From DSOI01 sp041394885 (GTDB taxonomy: Bacteria > Acidobacteriota > Terriglobia > Bryobacterales > Bryobacteraceae): a DNA stretch of 32,371 bases. The position numbers were made by a program, and so were the translations under genes. The stretch's first letter is position 1, and each line of letters opens with the position of its first letter. Of this stretch, positions 25,792 to 32,371 are shown piece by piece. The notes under the pieces were generated by a model. The model saw only the letters and a program-made list of their open reading frames with translations, had not been told where the DNA came from and did not search any database. The stretch is taken from positions 1-32,371 of the forward strand of contig JAWKHI010000061.1 in the NCBI GenBank assembly GCA_041394885.1, written 5' to 3'.

Positions 25792-27192
25792 CTTCACCTG
25801 CACCAGATCCGCCTTGCCGCCCCCATTCGCCAGAACCGCCGCCGCATCCGCCTCGGTGAACTGCTCCACCTTCGACGAAATGTTCATCGAGCAAAACTTG
25901 GGTCCGCACATCGAACAGAAATGCGCGTCCTTGAATCCCTCCTGCGGCAGCGTCTCGTCGTGGTACGCCTGTGCCGTCTCTGGATCCAACGCCAGCTCGA
26001 ACTGCTTCTTCCAATCGAACCGGTAGCGCGCCCGGCTCAACTCATCGTCGCGATCCCGGGCCCCCGGCCGGTGACGCGCGATATCGGCCGCATGCGCCGC
26101 GATCTTGTACGCGATGATCCCCTGCTTCACGTCTTCCTTGTTCGGCAGCCCCAGATGCTCCTTCGGCGTCACGTAGCACAGCATGGACGCGCCGTACCAC
26201 CCGATCATCGCCGCCCCGATCGCCGACGTGATGTGGTCGAACCCAGGCGCGAAGTCCGTCACCAACGGACCCAGCGTGTAAAACGGAGCCTCATGGCATA
26301 GCTCCACTTCCTTTTCCACCTGCATCTGGATCTGGTCCATCGGGATGTGCCCCGGACCCTCGATCATCACCTGCACATCGTATTCCCACGCCTTCCGCGT
26401 CAGTTCCCCCAGCGTCTTCAACTCCGCGAACTGCGCCTCGTCGCTCGCATCCGCCAAGGAACCGGGACGCAGCCCGTCGCCCAGCGAAAAGCTCACATCG
26501 TGCTTCTGGAAAATCTTGCAGATCCGGTCGTAGTGCTCATACAGGAAATTCTGCCGGTGATTCTTCACCATCCACTCCGCGAGAATGGATCCGCCCCGCG
26601 ACACGATCCCCGTCACCCGCTTCGTCGTCAGCGGAATGTACTGGATCAGCACGCCCGCGTGGATGGTCATGTAGTCCACCCCCTGCTCGGCCTGCTCTTC
26701 GATCACTTCCAGCATCACGTCGATGTTCAGGTCTTCCACCCGCCGCACACGGCTCAGCGCCTCGTAAATCGGCACCGTCCCGATCGGCACCGGCGAATCG
26801 GCGATGATCGCCTTCCGGATCCGCGGAATGTCCCCGCCCGTCGACAGGTCCATCACCGTATCGGCGCCGTATTTCACCGAATAGCGCAGCTTCTCCAATT
26901 CGCCTTCGATATCGGAAGTTGTGGACGAGTTCCCGATATTGGCATTGATCTTGCACTTGGACGCCACCCCGATCGCCATCGGCTCGAGCGCCGTGTGGTT
27001 CCAGTTGGCCGGGATGATCATCCGCCCCCGCGCCACTTCGTCCCGAATCGTTTCCGGACTCAGGCGCTCCCGCCCCGCCACATAGTGCATCTCCTCGGTA
27101 AGAATGCCCCGTTTGGCATAGCTCATCTGCGTGCGCACGGCGTCGGATTCCCGGCGGCGCAAGTATTCGGATCGTGGGCTGGCTGCGTTCAT
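25786..27192 (-). CDS. thiC: ThiC, phosphomethylpyrimidine synthase
   Basis: 468 residues from ATG 27192. It belongs to the short ThiC form lacking the N-terminal extension. Landmarks: RSEYLRRR and MSYAKRGILTEEM, IIPANWNHTALEPMAIG, KINANIGNSS, GADTVMDLSTGGDIPRIRKAII, DYMTIHAGVL, IEGPGHIPMDQI, APFYTLGPLVTDFAPGFDHITSAIGAA, and the C-terminal [4Fe-4S] motif CSMCGPKFCSM (Cys426, Cys429, Cys434). It rearranges AIR to HMP-P for thiamine synthesis using S-adenosylmethionine. An in-frame ATG at 27237 would add 15 residues with no family match, so the later start is preferred. I looked for a TPP riboswitch upstream and did not find its conserved segments. Confidence 0.95.
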   Translation of the reverse strand: MNAASPRSEYLRRRESDAVRTQMSYAKRGILTEEMHYVAGRERLSPETIRDEVARGRMIIPANWNHTALEPMAIGVASKCKINANIGNSSTTSDIEGELEKLRYSVKYGADTVMDLSTGGDIPRIRKAIIADSPVPIGTVPIYEALSRVRRVEDLNIDVMLEVIEEQAEQGVDYMTIHAGVLIQYIPLTTKRVTGIVSRGGSILAEWMVKNHRQNFLYEHYDRICKIFQKHDVSFSLGDGLRPGSLADASDEAQFAELKTLGELTRKAWEYDVQVMIEGPGHIPMDQIQMQVEKEVELCHEAPFYTLGPLVTDFAPGFDHITSAIGAAMIGWYGASMLCYVTPKEHLGLPNKEDVKQGIIAYKIAAHAADIARHRPGARDRDDELSRARYRFDWKKQFELALDPETAQAYHDETLPQEGFKDAHFCSMCGPKFCSMNISSKVEQFTEADAAAVLANGGGKADLVQVKS

Positions 27193-27309
27193 TGGCTTCT
27201 CTGAGTTTCCCAATCTCAAGTCTACGATACCGGGCAACCATCAGCCCATGGGAGCCGTGAGGCGGGGCAGCACGCGATACCCGTTCGGATGTTGTGAAAC
27301 AATGAAGGC

Positions 27310-27516
27310 TTGAAGCGTTCGTTCGCTGCAAGCGTTTGGAAGGATGGGGACTGGTATGTCTCCCAGTGCCTCGAAATCGACGTGGCGAGCCAGGGGGAGA
27401 CAGAGGAAATAGCTCTCTCCAACTTGAAAGAAGCGCTGGAGCTTTATTTTGAACCGCCATTGGCTACTCGCCCACCTCAGGTCCGTTTGATCGAGGTTGA
27501 GGTTGGCGCGGCTTAG
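27310..27516 (+). CDS. hicB: HicB-like antitoxin (short form)
   Basis: 68 residues with the HicB/UPF0150 partial RNase H-like fold: FAASVWKDGDWYVSQCLEIDVASQGETEEIALSNLKEALELYFE. The C-terminal DNA-binding domain of longer HicB proteins is absent, so this form probably neutralises the toxin without repressing the operon itself. An in-frame TGA at 27295-27297 means the start must be the TTG at 27310, with GAAGG unusually close to it. The hicA reading frame begins 14 bp before its stop. The order antitoxin-toxin is one of the two known arrangements of hic loci. Confidence 0.82.
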   Translation: MKRSFAASVWKDGDWYVSQCLEIDVASQGETEEIALSNLKEALELYFEPPLATRPPQVRLIEVEVGAA

Positions 27517-27738
27517 TCCACAACCGTTCCGCGAAATCAAGCGTCGGCTCGAAGCAGCGGGTTTGTGGAAGTAGGCCGGAAGGGCAGCCACGTTAAGTTT
27601 GTGCGCCGTGCGGGATTGGTCGTGGATACGGCGATCGTTCCCAACAAGCACGAGGTGCCGGTTGGCACGCTTCGCAGCATTCTCAATCAGGCTCACATCC
27701 ATCTCAATGAGTGGGAAAGCCTTTCATCACCGTGGCTT

Positions 27739-27787
27739 GACGCTGGCGAATGGTCTCCGCCCGGGCCAAACGCCCTTCGCCAGCATC
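27739..27787. repeat. Inverted repeat with hairpin potential between hicA and VOC gene
   Basis: GACGCTGGCGAA at 27739-27750 pairs with TTCGCCAGCATC at 27776-27787 (11 of 12, nine contiguous), loop 25 nt. The right arm lies inside the 28-bp sequence that recurs at 28628. It begins just where HicA similarity ends. Confidence 0.6.
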
Positions 27788-27796
27788 GCCGAAAAG
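27769..27796 (+). repeat. 28-bp direct repeat, copy 1
   Basis: Begins AACGCCCTTCGCC and ends GAAAAG; 27 of 28 bases match copy 2 at 28628-28655 in the same orientation. The copies flank the VOC gene. Read on the minus strand with the next bases, it encodes DYFSAMLAKGV, part of which is also seen in the broken hydrolase. Confidence 0.8.
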
Positions 27797-27877
27797 TAGT
27801 CGGAAGGCCGCCCGAGCCCACCCGCTTGGACGCCTGCTCGTCCCAATCTCACACGGGTCCGTTGTTAGAATCGACAC

Positions 27878-28342
27878 GTGGCGCTCAAACGAATGGATAA
27901 CGTAGCAATCGTCGTCGATGACCTCGATGGGACGATCGATTTCTTTCGGGACCTCGGCCTCGAACTCGAAGGGCGCGCCATGATCGAAGGCGAGTGGGCG
28001 GGACGTGTAACTGGATTGAGCGGCCAGCGCGTCGAGATTGCCATGATGCGAACGCCGGACGGCCACGGCCGAATCGAACTCTGCCGCTTCCTCACGCCGC
28101 CTGCCGTCGCCGATCACCGCAACGCCCCGGTGAATGCTCTAGGCTATCTCCGCGTCATGTTCGCCGTGGACGACATCGACGAGACCCTCGAAATGCTCCG
28201 CAAGCGCGGCTCGCAGCTCGTCGGCGAGGTGGTTCAGTACAAAGAGGCGTATCGGCTCTGCTACATCCGTGGGCCGGAAGGGCTGCTCATCGGGCTCGCC
28301 CAGGAACTCAGTCTGAGCGCGCCCCAGTCCGGGGCGGTGTAG
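27878..28342 (+). CDS. VOC-family (glyoxalase/dioxygenase-like) protein
   Basis: 154 residues from GTG 27878; ATG 27893 is an alternative five codons later. It has two beta-alpha-beta-beta-beta modules of the vicinal-oxygen-chelate fold: MDNVAIVVDDLDGTIDFFRDLGLELEGR with EIAMMRTPDGHGRIELCRFL, then GYLRVMFAVDDIDETLEMLRKRGSQLVGEVV with YRLCYIRGPEGLLIGLAQEL. Candidate metal ligands are an acidic residue in each half (Glu in RIELCRF) and His or Glu near the ends; the first strand has Asn where a His ligand often sits. Substrate unknown; it could be a detoxification enzyme. It is flanked by the two 28-bp repeats and overlaps the run-on end of hicA by 23 bp. Confidence 0.88.
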   Translation: MALKRMDNVAIVVDDLDGTIDFFRDLGLELEGRAMIEGEWAGRVTGLSGQRVEIAMMRTPDGHGRIELCRFLTPPAVADHRNAPVNALGYLRVMFAVDDIDETLEMLRKRGSQLVGEVVQYKEAYRLCYIRGPEGLLIGLAQELSLSAPQSGAV

Positions 28343-28627
28343 AGACGTTGGTCGGGCCGCCTGCGTCCGTGAGTGAACGCCTAACGACCCCGCTGCCCCG
28401 CCCCCGCGGCGGCTGCGCCACATATCCGGCCACATCCTTCGCCGCCCTGGTCTCCACGCCCGGCTTGCCCAGGAAACCCAAATCTCGAAGCCAATCGATA
28501 TAGCGATCCTGCCACGTCCCGAACGGAATTCCGTGGCGGTCGGTCAGACCCCCGCTCATACGGCTGCCGTCCGGAAGCGTATCCCCCGGATGCCGCCCAT
28601 GCCGTAAATATGCATCTCGATGTTCGG

Positions 28628-28655
28628 AACGCCCTTCGCCAGCATCGCCGAGAAG
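28628..28655 (+). repeat. 28-bp direct repeat, copy 2
   Basis: One mismatch to copy 1 at 27769-27796 (G for A near the end). It lies at the right junction between hydrolase sequence and the extra segment. Confidence 0.8.
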
Positions 28656-28743
28656 CGCAAAGGCCGCTCCGGCGCGGCTCCAATCAACGGAGGAACTCGC
28701 GATCCCAATGCGCCGGAGCGTGTCCGTTTTGCGCGTGTTCCTC
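28651..28743. other. Extra segment of about 93 bp inside the hydrolase, with 11-bp inverted repeat
   Basis: Compared with the expected hydrolase reading DYF-SAMLAKGV, roughly 28651-28743 has no counterpart. It holds a perfect 11-bp inverted repeat, CGCTCCGGCGC (28665-28675) and its complement (28710-28720), loop 34 nt. On the minus strand it introduces an in-frame TGA at once. Boundaries are approximate. It could be a small palindromic repeat element; no transposase or target-site duplication is visible. Confidence 0.5.
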
Positions 28744-29639
28744 AAAAGTAATCCATCGCCCACACCGCATGGCCCCGGTCACCCGATCCCGCCGTCGCCA
28801 GGAACGCCGGCGGCACATCCGCCGGAATTTCCGGTGCCGTCCGGTTCCGCGCGAACGGCGTCGGGCCCGGATAGATAATTCCCGAAATCCGGCCGCGAAC
28901 TCACCCCAGCCAGCGCATCGCCCGCCGCGCTGTTCGTCTTGTCGAAATCGGCGTACTGCACGGCCGCCGCCGATGCCAGTTCCGCCCCCGCCGAAAAACC
29001 CATGATCCCGATCTTGTTCGGATCGAAATCCCATTGCCCCGCGTACGCCCGCACCATCCGGATCGCCTGCAGCGCGTCGAACACCGCATCGGTCTGCGCG
29101 TCGTAGCCATCGCTGCGCAGCCGGTTTCGCAGGATCACCGTGCTCACTCCGAAGTTGTAGAAGTAGGGAACGAAGTCCGCTCCCTCGGTGCCCACGTTCA
29201 ACGTCCGATGCCCGCCCCCGGCCACCTGGATCACCACCGCCCCCATGTTGATCCCCCGATCCACCCGGTGCACCTCAATCGACGGATTGTGGATGTTCAC
29301 GATGCTCCCGATCCGCCCCGCCACCGTCTGGCTCATGTTGTACTTCTCCGCCTCCCGCACCCGGTCCATTTTCAGAAATGGCGACCCAGGCGGATACAAC
29401 GGCACCACGATCCCGCCCTGCAAAATCGCCCGCGGTGCGTAGGGAGCCTCGCTCGCCTCACCCGGCGCCGGAATCGCCTGCGCCTGCGGGAGTGCGGGCA
29501 GAGTCTGCGCCATCGCCAAGGGCATCCAGGCCCCCAGCCAGCCCATCGTCAGCAGCCATCGGACTCGTAATGTCATTAGTTTCTCCAAACACACTATCAC
29601 GCACCACACCGCCCGCCCGTCGCACACGCCACCCGCCCA

Positions 29640-29668
29640 TTGGTTCCCATTCATGTTTGAGTTAGAAT
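29640..29668 (+). promoter_or_regulatory. Possible promoter giving a near-leaderless beta-propeller transcript
   Basis: TTGGTT (29640-29645), 17 bp, then TAGAAT (29663-29668, five of six to consensus). Transcription would begin near 29675, only about 3 nt before the GTG start, so the mRNA would lack a Shine-Dalgarno. The -35 match is only three of six. Confidence 0.35.
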
Positions 29669-29677
29669 TGCTAAACC

Positions 29678-30658
29678 GTGACCGCAGTCATCCTCGCAGC
29701 CCTCCTGCTCAACGCAGCCGCTCCGGCCGCTGACCTTCCTTTCTCGCTCATCGCTGTCGAAAAAATCGCGGGCGCGGTCGGCTTCTATAGCCCCGCCGGC
29801 ACACGCGTCGCAGGCGTCAAAGTCGGCGACCATCCCCACGAAATCGTCTTCTCTCCCAACCGCCGCTTTGCCTACGTCTCCGACAACGGCATCTTGTGGA
29901 TGACCTACGCCGGCGCCGGCGGCAATACGATCTCCATCATTGACCTCCAGTCCCGCACCAAAGCCGGCGTCATCGATCTCGGCGAAAACCGCCGCCCTCA
30001 TGGCATGGCCGTGGACCCTCGCTCTGGAAATCTAGTCGTCACAACCGAAAACCCCGACGGTCTCCTTCTCGTCGACCCCGAAAAGCGCAAGGTCCTCCGC
30101 CGCTACGATGTCAAGGGGGAAGACCCTCATATGGTCCTGCTTGGGCGCAACGGGCAGTGGGCCTACGTAAGCAACGCCACCTCCAACACCCTGGCGGCTG
30201 TCAACCTCGCTTCGGGCGACGTCACGCTCATCCCCGTTGGAGCGCGCCCTCAGGGCGGCTTCATTTCCCGGAACGGCAAATGGATCTATCTCACCAACTC
30301 GGACGGCAACTCCATTTCGATCATCGACACCGATTTCAAGAAGGTGATCGGAACCATCCCCACAGGCAAGGGACCCGGTCGCGTCGCCGTCACCCCCGAT
30401 GCCAGGACGCTCGTCTACAACCTCCAGCCCGGCGAAGCCGTCGGCTTCGCGGACCTCGCCACGCGCAAGGAAACCGGCCAGGTCGCCCTCGGCGGAAAGC
30501 CCCTCTCGTTGACCATGTCCCCCGATGGCAAGTACGCCTTCGCCGGCGTTCAGGATCAGGACAAAATTTTCGTCGTCTCCATCCCGGAACGCAGGATCGT
30601 GAAGGTTATCGCTACACCCAAGGACTCGGGCCCCGATCCTGCCCTCGTCCTCCCCTGA
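29678..30658 (+). CDS. YVTN-family beta-propeller protein, exported
   Basis: 326 residues from GTG 29678. Residues 1-18 are a Sec signal peptide ending AAPAA. The rest is about seven WD/YVTN-like blades of about 42 residues, seen as repeats of the kind GDHPHEIVFSPNRRFAYVSDN, NTISIIDLQSRTKAGVIDLG, RPHGMAVDPRSGNLVVTTEN, NTLAAVNLASGDVTLIPVG and GRVAVTPDARTLVYN, ending DQDKIFVVSIPERRIVKVIATP. These periplasmic or cell-surface proteins bind ligands or partners through the propeller face; no enzyme site is evident. It is divergent from the broken hydrolase gene and lies tail-to-tail with the second TonB receptor. GTG is preceded by no ribosome site. Confidence 0.88.
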   Translation: MTAVILAALLLNAAAPAADLPFSLIAVEKIAGAVGFYSPAGTRVAGVKVGDHPHEIVFSPNRRFAYVSDNGILWMTYAGAGGNTISIIDLQSRTKAGVIDLGENRRPHGMAVDPRSGNLVVTTENPDGLLLVDPEKRKVLRRYDVKGEDPHMVLLGRNGQWAYVSNATSNTLAAVNLASGDVTLIPVGARPQGGFISRNGKWIYLTNSDGNSISIIDTDFKKVIGTIPTGKGPGRVAVTPDARTLVYNLQPGEAVGFADLATRKETGQVALGGKPLSLTMSPDGKYAFAGVQDQDKIFVVSIPERRIVKVIATPKDSGPDPALVLP

Positions 30659-30811
30659 TTCGTTCCCACCGCTTCGAAAATCGCCAAAGCCTAATCCGTC
30701 AACAACTTCGCGCGGCGTCCATGGCAATACCCTTGACGCTCCATGCCACAATCGCTCTGGCAGCGAAACTTCCGCGCCGAGCCGCTATTTGACAACAGAA
30801 TCGAAATGACG

Positions 30812-30885
30812 GAACAAAGCCAGTCGAGTCCGGGGCAAACCGATCAAAGCAAACCAACGGGCCCGCACATCGAGTGGCTTTGTTC
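30812..30885. repeat. Long-range inverted repeat downstream of the second TonB receptor
   Basis: GAACAAAGCCA at 30812-30822 is perfectly complementary to TGGCTTTGTTC at 30875-30885, with a further four pairs after one mismatch (TCGA), loop about 42-52 nt. It lies in the 248-bp convergent gap, just after the receptor stop on the minus strand. It has no T-run, so a terminator role is only possible. Nothing else recognisable lies in this gap. Confidence 0.55.
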
Positions 30886-30906
30886 GCCTCGATCAAACCC
30901 GCTACG

Positions 30907-32371
30907 CTACCACTCCGCCCGCAGGCCCATACGCAGCGCCCGAGGACCCGACGAGTCCAGGCTCGACACGCCTCCCACGCCCGTAATCACGCCCACCTGC
31001 GCCACCGACGTGATGTTGGTGTTCGGATTGGCATAGTTTGGCGTGTTCGTCGCATTGGTCGCCGTCAGTTCCCACCGCAAACGCAGCCGCTCGCCGATCG
31101 AAAAATGCTTCGCCACGCCCGCGTTCAAGATCGACGACCCAGGGCCCAGAATTACGCCCTTCGACGACGTCCCGTATGATCCTTGCGCCGGCGCGGAGAA
31201 TGCGGCCGTATCGAACCAACGCCGCGTCGTGCGGCTGTCCACCGCCAAATTGGCGTCCCGCAGCAGATTCGGACGAATCGTCACCTGCGCCGGGGTGTTC
31301 GAACCTGTGAACGCGGTCCCGACAGGGTCCGGCCCCGTCCACGCAGGCGTCAGGAATTGCCCCGAGTAGAAGCTATAAACCGCGTTCAGTTCCCAGCCGC
31401 CCAGCACCGCGCGATGCAACCGCGATCCGTTTTTCCCGAACGGCAGTTCCCATAGGAAGTTGCCCGTCACACGGTGCGTCGGAATGTCCAGCCATACCGC
31501 CTTTTCCCGCGCCCTGTCGAACGCGTTCTCGGGCGACTCTCCTCGTTCCAGGTCGCCGATATCGCGCGCCCACACCCACGACAATTGATACGCCAGCCCG
31601 CGCGCAAAACGCCGCTCGGCTTCCGCCGTGAGCGAGTTATACTGATGCCCGGCGCCATTGGTGATGTAGGTGATTCCGGGATACCGCTGGAACGGACGCG
31701 CCTTGCTTGCAAACAGGTTCCCGTCCGGCACCGGCTGGTTCGCGTTGTAGCCCCATTCGCCTTGCCGTGTATTGGTGCCCACGTAGGAGAGGCGGAATCC
31801 CGTATCCCAGCGCTCGTGCTCCAGCGTGAAGTTGTACTGCATCGAATACGGATCCCGAAGCCCCGGATTGATCGCCTGTGGAATCGAGATCGTGGATGGC
31901 CCGGCCACGGACGCCGGAAACACCCGCGGCAGCACCACCGTCGGCACCGGACGCGTGTTGGTGTAGGTCGGCTCGTTGATCACGAACGGCGCCCCGCCCA
32001 CCGGAACCGCGCGCGCCACGATGTCGTAGAAGATGCCGTATCCCGCGCGAATCACCGTCCGGTTGTCGAACGGCCGCCAAGCCAGCCCGATGCGCGGGGC
32101 GAAGTTGTTGTACTCGTTCCGGATCAGATTCTTCGAATGGAATCCCTTCACCGAACTCGCCTCAACGATGTCCACATACCCTTGCGGCATCAGCGGACTG
32201 ATTGCCCCCAGCGATCCATCGGGAACCACGATCTTGCCCGAGACCACGTCGAACGTCGATTGCTTCCCATCGGCTTGTGACCACGACGGATGCAGCTCAT
32301 ACCGCATTCCCACGTTCAGCGTCAGCTTCGACGTCATCTTGAATTCATCGGTCACGAAGAAATCCCACGCA
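30907..32371 (-). CDS. TonB-dependent receptor, C-terminal barrel (5' end outside window)
   Basis: 488 codons in the window, open through the right edge. Only barrel sequence is seen: TSKLTLNVGMRYELHPSW, NNFAPRIGLAWRPFDNRTVIRAGYGIFYD, NPGLRDPYSMQYNFTLEHE, YNSLTAEAERRFARGLAYQLSWVWARDIGD, HRVTGNFLWELPFG, GGWELNAVYSFYSGQFLTP, and a last strand ending RALRMGLRAEW with an aromatic terminus. The alternation of aromatic strands and N/D/G turns matches the barrel of the receptor at 785-4213, and the carboxypeptidase-regulatory and plug domains are expected beyond the edge. The apparent GTG at 32355 is internal, not the start. Role: outer-membrane uptake receptor of unknown ligand. Confidence 0.9.
   Translation of the reverse strand, partial: AWDFFVTDEFKMTSKLTLNVGMRYELHPSWSQADGKQSTFDVVSGKIVVPDGSLGAISPLMPQGYVDIVEASSVKGFHSKNLIRNEYNNFAPRIGLAWRPFDNRTVIRAGYGIFYDIVARAVPVGGAPFVINEPTYTNTRPVPTVVLPRVFPASVAGPSTISIPQAINPGLRDPYSMQYNFTLEHERWDTGFRLSYVGTNTRQGEWGYNANQPVPDGNLFASKARPFQRYPGITYITNGAGHQYNSLTAEAERRFARGLAYQLSWVWARDIGDLERGESPENAFDRAREKAVWLDIPTHRVTGNFLWELPFGKNGSRLHRAVLGGWELNAVYSFYSGQFLTPAWTGPDPVGTAFTGSNTPAQVTIRPNLLRDANLAVDSRTTRRWFDTAAFSAPAQGSYGTSSKGVILGPGSSILNAGVAKHFSIGERLRLRWELTATNATNTPNYANPNTNITSVAQVGVITGVGGVSSLDSSGPRALRMGLRAEW

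Larger units (their letters stand above)
27503..27900 (+). pseudogene. hicA: Frameshifted HicA-like mRNA interferase toxin
   Basis: The start TTG (27503) has GAGG 6 nt upstream and overlaps the hicB end. The first frame reads LSPQPFREIKRRLEAAG and then stops at a TAG (27566-27568 region). The rest of HicA continues in the next frame from about 27562: FVEVGRKGSHVKFVRRAG, then AIVPNKHEVPVGTLRSILNQAHIHLNEW, including the catalytic His in GSH. One missing base in or next to GGGTTT (27559-27564) explains the break. Conserved sequence ends near 27715; the frame then runs on to a TAA at 27900 through an inverted repeat, as if the normal stop was lost. A single-base sequencing error, or programmed frameshifting, could also account for the break. 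As read, the toxin is inactive. Confidence 0.75.
28308..29576 (-). pseudogene. Broken alpha/beta-hydrolase (exported esterase-like)
   Basis: Starts at ATG 29576 with GGAG 6 nt upstream (29586-29583) and a signal peptide (TLRVRWLLTMGWLGAWMPLAMA). The body shows VVIQVAGGGHRTLNVGTEG (oxyanion region) and the nucleophile elbow GIMGFSAGAELASAA. After SSRPDFG near 28878 one extra G shifts the frame; the correct continuation IIYPGPTPFARNRTAPEIPADVPPAFLATAGSGDRGHAVWAMDYF is in the next frame and stops at TGA (28744-28742). About 90 bp of extra sequence follows, then SAMLAKGVPNIEMHIYGMGG. A second shift (one base missing near 28598) precedes HPGDTLPDGSRMSGGLTDRHGIPFGTWQDRYIDWLRDLGFLGKPGVET with the catalytic His. 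Three lesions make it a pseudogene unless there are assembly errors. The family is exported esterase/xylan-esterase-like. Confidence 0.78.

Noticed and set aside
27193..27309. TPP riboswitch upstream of thiC
   Set aside because: The conserved CTGAGA-type and CTGATC-type segments are absent on the minus strand.
30743..31036. 97-codon frame in the gap before the second TonB receptor
   Set aside because: No homology I recognise, overlaps the receptor gene antisense and has no ribosome site.

Overview
The window reads as a piece of chromosome from an Acidobacteriota bacterium, most likely of the Solibacter/Bryobacter type. This is inferred from gene content, not from a marker-gene search. It is GC-rich and densely coded, with two very large outer-membrane receptors of the carboxypeptidase-regulatory plus TonB-barrel type. 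It also has a paired PSD1-type cytochrome c protein and DUF1501 protein, a YVTN beta-propeller protein, and several small toxin-antitoxin and pseudogene remnants. I see no tRNA, rRNA, CRISPR array or intact insertion sequence.

Layout. 1-640 (minus): purE followed by the start of purK, overlapping by four bases. 785-4213 (plus): a TonB-dependent receptor with a near-consensus sigma70 promoter. 4232-9272 (minus): a run of four genes transcribed in the order pentapeptide-repeat protein, site-2 protease with CBS domains, two-domain GT2-GT4 glycosyltransferase, and methyltransferase; the last two overlap. 9337-10290 (plus): a DapA-family aldolase. 10324-14014 (minus): an RND efflux transporter starting at TTG and a hypothetical protein. 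14108-15028 (plus): fabD. 15029-15505 has no conventional gene, but its minus strand holds a compact unit: a sigma54-type promoter, a structured leader with a perfect Shine-Dalgarno, a 16-codon ORF, a tandem repeat and a strong hairpin terminator. 15506-19847 (plus): the PSD1 and DUF1501 pair. 19992-20832 (plus): a Xre/MbcA-like antitoxin and RES toxin. 20915-22591 (plus): an NCS1-type permease, convergent with and overlapping an amidohydrolase (minus, 22564-24294). 24328-25791 (plus): cyaY then hemW. 25786-27192 (minus): thiC. 27310-27900 (plus): hicB and a frameshifted hicA. 27878-28342 (plus): a VOC protein. 28308-29576 (minus): a broken alpha/beta hydrolase. 29678-30658 (plus): a beta-propeller protein. 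30907 to the right edge (minus): the C-terminal part of a second TonB-dependent receptor.

How genes fit together. PurK/PurE consume the purine intermediate AIR, which is also the ThiC substrate, but the two loci are far apart and share no visible control. CyaY and HemW form an iron/heme-handling pair. The protease, glycosyltransferase and methyltransferase cluster looks like envelope or surface-polysaccharide work. The stretch 27.3-29.6 kb is degraded: a frameshifted toxin, a hydrolase with two frameshifts and about 90 bp of extra sequence, and two near-identical 28-bp repeats flanking the VOC gene.

The best candidate for something undescribed is the sigma54-peptide-terminator unit at about 15049-15298 on the minus strand.
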